Source: a virus. From it: a stretch of 37,969 nucleotides of DNA. This document shows positions 16,588 through 23,478 of the stretch, in pieces. Below the pieces are notes generated by a model. It did no database searches. It had not been told where the DNA came from and saw nothing but the letters and a program-made list of their open reading frames with translations. The position numbers were made by a program, and so were the translations under genes. Where the stretch lies: the IMG/VR virus record IMGVR_UViG_3300032242_003379, positions 1-37,969 of that record, one strand, 5' to 3'. The stretch's first letter is position 1; the number at the start of each line of letters is the position of its first letter.

Positions 16588-17175
16588 TCACCTCACGGAA
16601 AAGGGCGCCGCCGGCACGGCCGGGGCAAGGGTCGGGAAGTCCCATTCCGCGCCATGGCGCAGGAAATCGGCCAGCCCATCGGCGGCCGCGGGATCGATCA
16701 GCAGGTCGGGCCCGAAGGCCAGCGTCAGCCCGGCCGCGGCCACGTTCAGCGGCAGCCATTCGGCGCCCAGCGGTTCGGCCGCGGTCACCCGCGCGGAACC
16801 CAGCCCGGGGCGGGACAAGCCATGCAGCGCCAGCATCGCCAGCACCATCATGCCGGCCAAGCCCGGCGCGGCGGCATCGCCCAGCAGCCGGGAAGCGGGA
16901 CCAGCCGGGTTATCCAGCACCAGATAGACGTTCCAGGTGGCCGTCACATTCGGCAGCCGGCCGGATCGCGCATCCACCGCCAGCGAGGCGAATTGCACCG
17001 CCACGGCCGGCAGGCGGCGGAAGGTCTGCGCCCAGACCTCGCGCGTCAGCGCGGCGGGCAGCACTTCGAAGTTGAATTTCCCGGCCGGGAACATGGCCCG
17101 CGCGGCGTCTTCAATCGCCGCGGCCTGCGCGGTGATCAGGTTATCCTTCGCCAGGGCGTTCAGGCCGGGGGTCAC
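16588..17175 (-). CDS. Tail terminator-like protein, Mu gp37 family
   Basis: 195 residues, GTG start overlapping the DUF1320 stop (GTGA). The pattern FRRLPAVAVQFASLAVD, TATWNVYLVLDN and the late AAEPLGAEWLPLNVAAAGLT match the Gp37 family. These cap the tail before it joins the head. It lies between DUF1320 and DUF2635, as in Mu. Confidence 0.87.
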   Translation of the reverse strand: MTPGLNALAKDNLITAQAAAIEDAARAMFPAGKFNFEVLPAALTREVWAQTFRRLPAVAVQFASLAVDARSGRLPNVTATWNVYLVLDNPAGPASRLLGDAAAPGLAGMMVLAMLALHGLSRPGLGSARVTAAEPLGAEWLPLNVAAAGLTLAFGPDLLIDPAAADGLADFLRHGAEWDFPTLAPAVPAAPFSVR

Positions 17176-17603
17176 GGATAGACGCCCCCGGGATTGCCTT
17201 CGAACAGGCGCGGCCGGTCGGTGGTACGCGCGGACGCCGCAGCAACACTGATGGCGTCGTGCGCATCCAGCACGAAGGTGCCGGCTCGCACTTCATCCAG
17301 CCAGGCGCGCACGTCTTTCGCGTCCTGGATCATGTCATCGCTCGCGCTGCGGCCTTCGCCCTTCGCCAGCTCGTATCGCGCCAGCTTGCAGCACGCGGCC
17401 TGGATGGCCGGCGGCACCGGGTTCAGCGGCACCTGATACCGGCGGCCGATGATGCTATCGATCTGGCCGGAGACATCGCGCAGCACGAAGGCGACGCGGG
17501 CCCGGTCGGGCTCCCCGTCCATCTGGCCGTCCGGGCTGGCAAGGCGGACCATTTCCACCTCGCCGAACCGGATCACCATGTCTTCGTAGCTGGCGTATGC
17601 CAC
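17172..17603 (-). CDS. DUF1320 head-tail connector, Mu gp36
   Basis: 143 residues, GTG start. YASYEDMVIRFGEVEMVRLA, the IDSIIGRRYQVPLNPVPPAI segment and a C-terminal helix are diagnostic of DUF1320, which resembles head-tail joining proteins. It is placed between the small HI1506-type protein and gp37. Confidence 0.93.
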   Translation of the reverse strand: MAYASYEDMVIRFGEVEMVRLASPDGQMDGEPDRARVAFVLRDVSGQIDSIIGRRYQVPLNPVPPAIQAACCKLARYELAKGEGRSASDDMIQDAKDVRAWLDEVRAGTFVLDAHDAISVAAASARTTDRPRLFEGNPGGVYP

Positions 17604-17606
17604 AGC

Positions 17607-17798
17607 TCAGCCCTTGGCTTTGGCCGGGGCCGGGTCGGGGTCGCCGGTGATGATCACTTCCAGCAGCGGTTCCGCCTGGAGCAGCGCCATCTGTTCGGCG
17701 CTGAAGGTGCTGGCGGGGTATTCGGCCCGCGCGGGGTGCGCCATGCCGGCCCGGCGGAAGCCCGGGACGCGGGAGACGATGGTAACGGTCTGGGGCAC
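17607..17798 (-). CDS. Small HI1506-type protein, Mu gp35-like
   Basis: 63 residues. A GTG start with AAGGAG seven bases upstream decides the 5' end. VPGFRRAGMAHPARAEYPAS, then TFSAEQMALLQAEPLLEVII matches the Mu-like FluMu/HI1506 domain. It is the first gene after the capsid-gene terminator and has its own strong ribosome site. Confidence 0.85.
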   Translation of the reverse strand: MPQTVTIVSRVPGFRRAGMAHPARAEYPASTFSAEQMALLQAEPLLEVIITGDPDPAPAKAKG

Positions 17799-17863
17799 TG
17801 GGCTCTCCTTAGGCTAGCCGGGGCGGGTTGCATGGTGGATGCCGCGCCGGACAAAGGGGTGGA

Positions 17864-17883
17864 GCGGGCGCCGAAGCGCCCGC
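17864..17883 (-). terminator. UUCG-loop hairpin after major head gene
   Basis: On the minus strand GCGGGCGC-TTCG-GCGCCCGC forms a perfect 8-bp stem with a C(UUCG)G tetraloop four bases after the head-protein stop. A pyrimidine-rich CCACCCCTTTGT tract follows. It is a good candidate for an intrinsic or partial terminator lowering expression of downstream genes relative to the capsid, or for 3'-end mRNA protection. Confidence 0.8.
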
Positions 17884-17887
17884 CTGG

Positions 17888-18796
17888 TCAGGTGATGTAG
17901 GGCACTTCGAGCAGCTCGGCGGTGCCAAGCCAGGGGTTGCTCAGCGTCGCCGTGCCGGCGGTGTTGGTGACCAGCATGTTCTTGATCAGCGTGTTCGCGT
18001 CGCCGCGCAGGCTGGGCGGGAAAACCAGATGCGTGGGGGTGACGTTCAGCGGCTGACCATCCGGGCGGCGCCAGGTCATCATCGCGGTGCGCGCGGCGGC
18101 ATAGTTGGCCGGGGTCAGCGCGGCCTTGGATTTGAACGCCAGCTGCCACATGCCGTACCCGGCGGCGCAGCGGCCATCCACGCCCCATTCGAACCGGCGC
18201 TGATAGAAGACGTTCGGGTTATCCAGCGCGATGCGCGGCTGCAGGGCAAAGGGGCGGCGGCGCTGGAAAATGAAGGGGCGGACCGGCTTGGACAGATCCA
18301 TTAGGTACCAGGCCGGGCTGCTGCCGGACTGATAGTTGGCCACCGATATCGACGCGCCGGAGGCATCCCAGGAAGCGTGATCAACATCGAAAAAATACTG
18401 ACCATCCGGGCCAATAGTGGATTGCGCAACATCGGCGGCCTGCCAGACCAGGCGGTCCGGAAACTCGCCCACATTCTGCCCCAGCTGCTGCACCGCCAGG
18501 TTCAGCAGGCCCAGACGGTCATCTTCGATGTCTTCGCGGCGAATGCCGACCGTCTGCTCGAAGGTGCGATTGACCAGGGTGTAGTTGGAAACCGAGATGT
18601 CACGGATGACGCGGTCGCCAAGCCACTCCCGGATGCCGGGCAGCATATCCAAGCGGGGATAGGCTTCGCTCGCGCCGTCGCTGTCCACCACGGTCGCGAC
18701 CTGCTCGTAAAAGCCTTTCGCCGCGGCCAGGAAGAAATTGTATTTGGTGGAAACCCCGACGTTCAGCGCCGAGATGTTGGGAAGCGTGATATCCAC
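17888..18796 (-). CDS. Major head protein, Mu gpT family
   Basis: 302 residues, GTG start two bases after the decoration gene stop. ISALNVGVSTKYNFFLAAAK, the YPRLDMLPGIREWLGDRVI segment and the HLVFPPSLRGDANTLIKNML region match the Mu major head subunit gpT. About 300 residues is the normal length. It forms the icosahedral shell and is followed by a strong hairpin. Confidence 0.95.
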   Translation of the reverse strand: MDITLPNISALNVGVSTKYNFFLAAAKGFYEQVATVVDSDGASEAYPRLDMLPGIREWLGDRVIRDISVSNYTLVNRTFEQTVGIRREDIEDDRLGLLNLAVQQLGQNVGEFPDRLVWQAADVAQSTIGPDGQYFFDVDHASWDASGASISVANYQSGSSPAWYLMDLSKPVRPFIFQRRRPFALQPRIALDNPNVFYQRRFEWGVDGRCAAGYGMWQLAFKSKAALTPANYAAARTAMMTWRRPDGQPLNVTPTHLVFPPSLRGDANTLIKNMLVTNTAGTATLSNPWLGTAELLEVPYIT

Positions 18797-18798
18797 GG

Positions 18799-19188
18799 TC
18801 AGACCTCCACGTAGCTGTAGCCGGCCTCGAAGCCGACCAGCGTACCGAGCTTGAGATTGGTGCTGGCGGTCAGGGTCAGCGTCCCGTCATCGGTCGCGTA
18901 GACAGCCGCGCCGATATTGGCGAAGGTGGCGCTGGGCACAGTCAGCTGAAGCACGCCGCGCCGGGGTTCCACCGTGATGGCGCTATCGGCGCCGGCGGTA
19001 TTGTCCAGGAAGCTGGGGCTGATGCCGACGATGGCGGCCGCGCCGGCATCGCCCGCGCGCACCACCAGGCCCGCGCTGGTCACCGCGATGACCGACCCAC
19101 GATAGAGCTTCACGCCGGCCTTCAGGCCATAGGCGAAGCGCTTGCCGCCGATCCGTTCATCGACCTTGATGTCTGCGGTCAACGCCAT
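18799..19188 (-). CDS. Head decoration/cement-like protein
   Basis: 129 residues from the ATG at 19188, just after the protease stop. It is beta-rich, with GKRFAYGLKAGVKLYRGSVI and a VGISPSFLDNTAGADSAITV segment similar to small capsid cement/DUF2190-like proteins. Its position between protease/scaffold and major head protein supports a decoration role. Family assignment is moderately sure. Confidence 0.72.
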   Translation of the reverse strand: MALTADIKVDERIGGKRFAYGLKAGVKLYRGSVIAVTSAGLVVRAGDAGAAAIVGISPSFLDNTAGADSAITVEPRRGVLQLTVPSATFANIGAAVYATDDGTLTLTASTNLKLGTLVGFEAGYSYVEV

Positions 19189-19189
19189 G

Positions 19190-19702
19190 TCAGTTGCTCC
19201 CCATGAAGCCGGCCAGGGCCAAGCCGGCGCGGGCCTTCTCGGCGGCGAAAGCCTTCGGATCGACCTGCAGCAGCGCAATCACGCTGCGGTCGGCGGCGGT
19301 CAGGCCATCGGCATCGGCCGCCGGCAGCGGGGCCTGGATGCCACCGGCATGCAGGCTCGGCATGGCGGCCAGCTCGCGCTCCACCGCTTCCGGGTCCTGG
19401 GCGTGGCGGCTGATGTAATGGTCCCGCAAGGCCTTCACCGGCTTGCCGTCATGGATCGCCTTGTCGACCACACCAGCCGCGCGCTCGCGCGCGCGCTCGG
19501 TGCGAGCGGCGGTCAGCTCCTCGCGCAGCTGCTGCATCTGGCCTTGCAGGGTGGTTGCGGTCTCCGTCGCCTTGCCGGCGCGCTGCGCCTGCATGGTGCG
19601 GTCCGCCATCACCGCTTCCATCGCGGTGATAATCGCTGCCGCGTCCGCAGCCTCATCCAGGCCCAGAATCGCGCGCAAGCGCTTCATAAGCTCCTCGTCC
19701 AT
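19190..19702 (-). CDS. Internal-start scaffold protein, Mu gpZ-like
   Basis: In-frame ATG at 19702 (residue 163 of the protease gene) with AAGGAG five bases upstream, the best ribosome site in the neighbourhood. The 170-residue product starts MDEELMKRLRAILGLDEAAD and is only the helical scaffold half. Mu makes its scaffold gpZ from an internal start in gene I, so the same arrangement is very likely here. Confidence 0.8.
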   Translation of the reverse strand: MDEELMKRLRAILGLDEAADAAAIITAMEAVMADRTMQAQRAGKATETATTLQGQMQQLREELTAARTERARERAAGVVDKAIHDGKPVKALRDHYISRHAQDPEAVERELAAMPSLHAGGIQAPLPAADADGLTAADRSVIALLQVDPKAFAAEKARAGLALAGFMGSN

Positions 19703-20188
19703 AGCCGCTCCTTCAGCGTGCAGGGTGGTCAGTTGCGGCAGATTGGGCACATTGGTCAGGCTGGCGCGGCGCAGCAGCCGCACCTCCCCATCCGCCTTGG
19801 CGATATCCATCACGGGAGAAATCCCGCGATAGGCGCGGTCCGCCACCAGCGCGCGGCCGGCATCGGTCCATTCTACGCGGCCCCAGATGCCGCTCTCTCG
19901 GGCCTGCAGCTCCACAATCCAGCCACGCGCCGGCGCTGGGGTGCCGGTGGCAGCGCCCAGATCCGTGACGTGCGCTTCATCGATCGGCGCCGGCAGCAGC
20001 GCGGCGCTGGCGGTGATCACCGCCGCGGGATCGGCCAGCCGATAGGGTCCCCGGCCATCCACGCCCCGGAAGACGCCGGCCGGGATCAAGTGCACCCACT
20101 CCGGCGGCTCAGCGCCAAGCGCGGCCTGCAGGGCGATAACCAGGCGCTCTGCCGCAAGCGGCGACGCCAAGGGTCGGGTGCGATCCAT
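19190..20188 (-). CDS. Prohead protease with scaffold domain, Mu gpI
   Basis: 332 residues. The N-terminal ~150 residues form the protease part (WVHLIPAGVFRGVDGRGPYR, RGWIVELQARESGIWGRVEW, YRGISPVMDIAKADGEVRLL, ASLTNVPNL). The C-terminal ~170 residues are a charged, coiled-coil scaffold. This matches Mu gpI, which matures the prohead. The start at 20188 follows repeat element b. Confidence 0.92.
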   Translation of the reverse strand: MDRTRPLASPLAAERLVIALQAALGAEPPEWVHLIPAGVFRGVDGRGPYRLADPAAVITASAALLPAPIDEAHVTDLGAATGTPAPARGWIVELQARESGIWGRVEWTDAGRALVADRAYRGISPVMDIAKADGEVRLLRRASLTNVPNLPQLTTLHAEGAAMDEELMKRLRAILGLDEAADAAAIITAMEAVMADRTMQAQRAGKATETATTLQGQMQQLREELTAARTERARERAAGVVDKAIHDGKPVKALRDHYISRHAQDPEAVERELAAMPSLHAGGIQAPLPAADADGLTAADRSVIALLQVDPKAFAAEKARAGLALAGFMGSN

Positions 20189-20240
20189 CGCCGCACCATC
20201 GCGCGCGCGCCCAGCCTTCCGGCACCCTCGCGCATGCGAG
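20186..20240 (-). promoter_or_regulatory. Late-region repeat element, copy b (before protease)
   Basis: The minus strand has a dyad (CTCGC-ATGC-GCGAG, 20227-20240), GGGTGCC, a 10-base spacer, a GC-alternating run and GCGGCG joined to the protease ATG. The first 20 bases differ from copy a at one position and the total length differs by one base. The location equals Mu PI. No clear -10 hexamer is visible, so an activator-dependent promoter is only one reading. Confidence 0.6.
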
Positions 20241-20298
20241 TGTGAGGCGCTTTCCGAAGAAGCCGCGTCAGAAGCCCGTACAAGCGATTTGGGGGTTA

Positions 20299-20318
20299 GG
20301 GGGTAGCGAGATACCCCC
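20299..20318. repeat. Stem-loop in the gpG-protease gap
   Basis: GGGGGTA at 20299-20305 and TACCCCC at 20312-20318 form a perfect 7-bp stem with a 6-base loop. It lies between the 20-bp-spaced repeats and element b in the only sizeable non-coding gap of the head operon. No U-run follows on the minus strand, so it is not a standard terminator. Confidence 0.6.
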
Positions 20319-20330
20319 GGCGGTCCTGGG

Positions 20331-20380
20331 GCGCCTCTTAGACCTGTCCAGCGCCTCTTATTTTACCCATCCGCGTCTTA
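20331..20380. repeat. Three 10-bp direct repeats at exact 20-bp spacing
   Basis: GCGCCTCTTA at 20331-20340 and 20351-20360, and CCGCGTCTTA at 20371-20380, are separated by 10-bp spacers, so they face the same side of the helix. They begin just after the gpG stop. The core TAAGAGGC recurs at both arms of the repeat at 36929-36967, and GCCTCTAAGACC (160-171) near the right end matches 20333-20344 at 11 of 12 positions. The Mu strong gyrase site lies in the equivalent G-I gap near the genome centre. Function unknown. Confidence 0.65.
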
Positions 20381-20385
20381 GGGGG

Positions 20386-20913
20386 TCACGCCCGCGACAT
20401 CCCCAGGGCGATGCGATCTTCGGCGGCATCCAGCACGTCTTCGATGTCGGCATCCGACAGGCCCAGATAGGGCCGGGCCGGCAGCGTTACCTGGCGCGCC
20501 ACGCCCCACACCTGCCCGCCGACGGTGCGGAAGAACAAGCGTCCGCCCGGCCGCTTGGGGCGGATGGTGCCGCCGAACTGGTGAATCGCCGCATAGACCT
20601 TGTTGCTGCCGATCGCCACTTCGCTGCCGCTGGCGCGGCTGGTGATGCTGCCCAGCAACCCGCCCTGCATGCCTGCGCCAATCAGGATGGACGGGCCGCG
20701 CTTGTGCGGCAGATAGGCCGGGGACAGCGGCGCGAAGCGGCCGCCATCGGGCTGCCGGCCGGCCTGGATGCGGTCCCGGGTATTGCTGGCCAGCTTGGCG
20801 CCCAGCGTGCGCAGGAAGGCTTCCGGCTGGCGGCCCAGCCGCTCTGTCGCCGCCAGCGCCAGCCGAACCCGGTCCAGGCCTTCGAAGCGGGCTTCGATGG
20901 TCGCGCCGGCCAT
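20386..20913 (-). CDS. Virion morphogenesis protein, Mu gpG family
   Basis: 175 residues, TGATG overlap with the MuF stop. RDRIQAGRQPDGGRFAPLSP, then the AIHQFGGTIRPKRPGGRLFF segment and LPARPYLGLSDADIEDVLD are the virion-morphogenesis/tail-completion signature. In Mu, gpG acts at the head-tail interface. It ends at the regulatory gap. Confidence 0.92.
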   Translation of the reverse strand: MAGATIEARFEGLDRVRLALAATERLGRQPEAFLRTLGAKLASNTRDRIQAGRQPDGGRFAPLSPAYLPHKRGPSILIGAGMQGGLLGSITSRASGSEVAIGSNKVYAAIHQFGGTIRPKRPGGRLFFRTVGGQVWGVARQVTLPARPYLGLSDADIEDVLDAAEDRIALGMSRA

Positions 20914-21680
20914 CAGCGGGGCTTCGGCATGGGCGCGGGCGGCGGCGGCGGCACCCGCGCGGCCCAGGCGGCTTCTGCCGGCACGCGGGGGCGGCCATGC
21001 CAGGCCGCGCCGGGGTTGTAATCGAAGCCAGGGTCTATCCCCACAGGCACTTCGGACACTTCCCCGGTCTTCGGGTTGCGCCAGGGGCGGGTGCCTTCAT
21101 TGGGCGCGATATCGACGCCGGCCTTGCCCTGGCGCGACAGACCGCGCCCATTCATCGGCCGCACCCGGCAGCCGCAGCGCCAGCCATTCGGCGGATAGTG
21201 GCTGTCCCACCACGGATCATCCGCGCGCAGAGTCAGGCCGTTCCAGGCCAGGTGCTGGCGGCGCGGATGCAGGCTGCCGCTGTGCACGTACTGCCAATAC
21301 GGGTAGGCGGTCAGCGTGTCCGGATCGCTCAACTGGCGGTACTCGCCGGCGGAATACGCCATCGCCAGATTCGTCTCATAGATGATGGAGGCCCGCCAGC
21401 CGGGTTCATGCGGCTGCACCCAGCCGCGGGCTTCCACGATTTCATCGAACTTCGCCCGGAAATCGGCCAGCGTGGTGCCATCGATCAGCGCCTGCGCGAT
21501 GGCATCCTGAAAATCCTTCAGCAGGGCGTCACTGGCGGCGCCGGCCACCATGAAGGCCCGGGCATGCGCGGTGCGCCAGACATCCGTCCAGTGCGTGGTG
21601 CCGATCCGCGTCTTGCCCAGGAAGTATTCGATCGCCGCTTCGGGCTTCAGGCCGATGGCCTGGATGTCGCTGGGCGTCAT
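20913..21680 (-). CDS. Head morphogenesis protein, Mu F (gp30)
   Basis: 255 residues. RASIIYETNLAMAYSAGEYR, HPRRQHLAWNGLTL and the ending YPPNGWRCGCRV are the MuF minor-head signature. The protein is shorter than Mu gp30 and ends in a Pro-rich tail. It binds portal and is injected or helps assembly. The start overlaps the portal stop by 4 bp. Confidence 0.93.
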   Translation of the reverse strand: MTPSDIQAIGLKPEAAIEYFLGKTRIGTTHWTDVWRTAHARAFMVAGAASDALLKDFQDAIAQALIDGTTLADFRAKFDEIVEARGWVQPHEPGWRASIIYETNLAMAYSAGEYRQLSDPDTLTAYPYWQYVHSGSLHPRRQHLAWNGLTLRADDPWWDSHYPPNGWRCGCRVRPMNGRGLSRQGKAGVDIAPNEGTRPWRNPKTGEVSEVPVGIDPGFDYNPGAAWHGRPRVPAEAAWAARVPPPPPAPMPKPR

Positions 21681-23296
21681 GGCGCGGGCGGGGCGGCGCG
21701 CATTTCCTCCAGCACCTGTTGCTGGCCGGCCAGGTTGGCCAGCGCCATGCCGCGCCCCAGCACCTGCGCCAGCTCGGCGGGGTCCAGCTCCAGCCGGGCG
21801 ATGCGCTGCGCCAGGTCCTGCAGATCGGTCGCGGCCATCAGCTCGGTCTTAACCGCGTCTACCAGCCCGCTGAGAGCGCCCTCAGCGTCCAATGAGACGC
21901 GATCCAGCAGCGCTTCCAGCGCCACCGGCGCCTGCCGCGCATGCAGCGTCCGCAGCCCAAGCCCGGCGGGCGCGGGCGGCGGCGTGCGCAGGTTCAGGGT
22001 GGGCAGGCCCGGGGTCGGCAGGCTGGTGCCCGGCAGCGGGCGGCCGCCGATCACATCGTCTTCGGCGCCGGGCGGCGGCGTCAGGCCCAGGCGGTCGCGG
22101 ATCTCCGATGCCCGCACCCGCAGGCCCAGCGGGCCCAGGCGTTCCACCGCCGTCGCCATCTCGGCGATCGGCACTTCGTCCGGCCGCCCGATCTCCACCA
22201 CCGGATAGGCGGGCTGCGGGCCAAAATTGAACGCGATGATGTCCCGCACCACCTGGGCATTGATGCTGCCGCACAGCAGCGCCGCATCCGCCCTCTCGTA
22301 GTCTTCCTGGACCTGCCGGTGTTCCTTGGACACCGCATGCCCGCCGGCGATCGCATCCGTGGTGGCGGTCTGGCCCAGCACCAGCTTGGACACCTGTTCA
22401 TCGATCCAGCGGCAGCGCCGCTCATACAGCTCGCTGCTCTGCGCCACGTTGCCGGGTTCGATGAACTCGATTTCCATGGACTTCGGGACGATGGCGGCCA
22501 TGTCGCCGGCGATGTTCGCCACCGCGCGCCACAGCGTATCGCGGTCCTGTTCGGTGCTATCGGGGCCGTACCGCCCCAGCCGCACCGGCTGGCCGAAATG
22601 CCGGACAAAGACCGCCCAATCCTGCATGGTGAAGGACTTGTACATCCAGGCCCAAACCGCGACCCGGCCCAGCCCACCGCGCAGCACCTGGCCGGACTTG
22701 CTGACGTGCCGATGCACCACGAACTTATGCGGCGCGAGCGGGTCCCGGCCTTCGCCGTTATTCGTGCGCAGCAGGATGGTCTCCCCATCCCGCCAATCAA
22801 CCTCGAAGTACCGCTGATGCCGCCAGACGAAGCGCAGCGGCAGGACCGCGTTCGGTTCCGTCCGCCATGCGATCTCCAGCACCGAATAGCCTTTCGCCAG
22901 CCCGTCCATCATGTGGAACAGCGCGGCGCGCAAAGCCCCGGTCGCGATCCAGGCGCGCAGGAAGTCCGCATGCTGTTCATGCGCGGGATCGTCGCTGGCG
23001 GCCTTCACCGTGATGGGCAGCTGAGAGACCTGGTTCTTCCTGGTGGTCAGCACCGCACGGTAATGGAGCTCTCGTTCCTCGATATCCTCCAGCAGCTGCA
23101 TGTACTGCTGGCTTTGCCCGATGCCGCTTTGCTGCAGGATCGCCGCCAGGCTTTCCGGCGTCAGGCCGGTGGCCGGGAAATAGTTGGCGAAGGGGCTGCG
23201 CGGCGCGGAAAAGCTGGGTTGCGCCACCGGCTGGCGCAGCCGGCGGATCTCGTCCGCCGAAATCGCGCGGCCGAACTGGTCGATCAGGCCGGCCAT
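21677..23296 (-). CDS. Portal protein, DUF935 family, Mu gp29
   Basis: 539 residues. FANYFPATGLTPESLAAILQ, the DIEERELHYRAVLTTRKNQV helix, MMDGLAKGYSVLEIAWR and VLGQTATTDAIAGGHAVSKE are the DUF935 portal hallmarks. The dodecameric portal is the DNA gateway and the packaging motor's docking site. It lies directly after the terminase and a 60-residue gene. Confidence 0.95.
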   Translation of the reverse strand: MAGLIDQFGRAISADEIRRLRQPVAQPSFSAPRSPFANYFPATGLTPESLAAILQQSGIGQSQQYMQLLEDIEERELHYRAVLTTRKNQVSQLPITVKAASDDPAHEQHADFLRAWIATGALRAALFHMMDGLAKGYSVLEIAWRTEPNAVLPLRFVWRHQRYFEVDWRDGETILLRTNNGEGRDPLAPHKFVVHRHVSKSGQVLRGGLGRVAVWAWMYKSFTMQDWAVFVRHFGQPVRLGRYGPDSTEQDRDTLWRAVANIAGDMAAIVPKSMEIEFIEPGNVAQSSELYERRCRWIDEQVSKLVLGQTATTDAIAGGHAVSKEHRQVQEDYERADAALLCGSINAQVVRDIIAFNFGPQPAYPVVEIGRPDEVPIAEMATAVERLGPLGLRVRASEIRDRLGLTPPPGAEDDVIGGRPLPGTSLPTPGLPTLNLRTPPPAPAGLGLRTLHARQAPVALEALLDRVSLDAEGALSGLVDAVKTELMAATDLQDLAQRIARLELDPAELAQVLGRGMALANLAGQQQVLEEMRAAPPAP

Positions 23297-23478
23297 TACG
23301 CGGCCCGCCCGTCAACCAGCGCCACGCCGCCGGGCAGACGGCTGCCCAGCGGGGCAACAGACAGGGCCGGATGCGGCACATAGACCAGCTGCCCCAGCGT
23401 CGGGTCGCGATAGATCCAGCCGCCCGGCACCGCCAGGCGTTCCAGGCCACCGGCCACCAGCTCCCACCGATCGATCAT
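23296..23478 (-). CDS. Small protein between terminase and portal
   Basis: 60 residues, ATGA overlap with the terminase stop and a shared base with the portal start. Sequence features are RWELVAGGLERLAVPGGWIY and YVPHPAL. There is no family I can name. Tight coupling on both sides and normal codon bias make it a real gene, probably structural or packaging-linked. Confidence 0.75.
   Translation of the reverse strand: MIDRWELVAGGLERLAVPGGWIYRDPTLGQLVYVPHPALSVAPLGSRLPGGVALVDGRAA

Noticed and set aside
20186-20385. Missed protein-coding gene in the gpG-protease gap
   Set aside because: The ~200 bp hold repeats, a stem-loop and the dyad element; no frame with a start, SD and coding bias fits.
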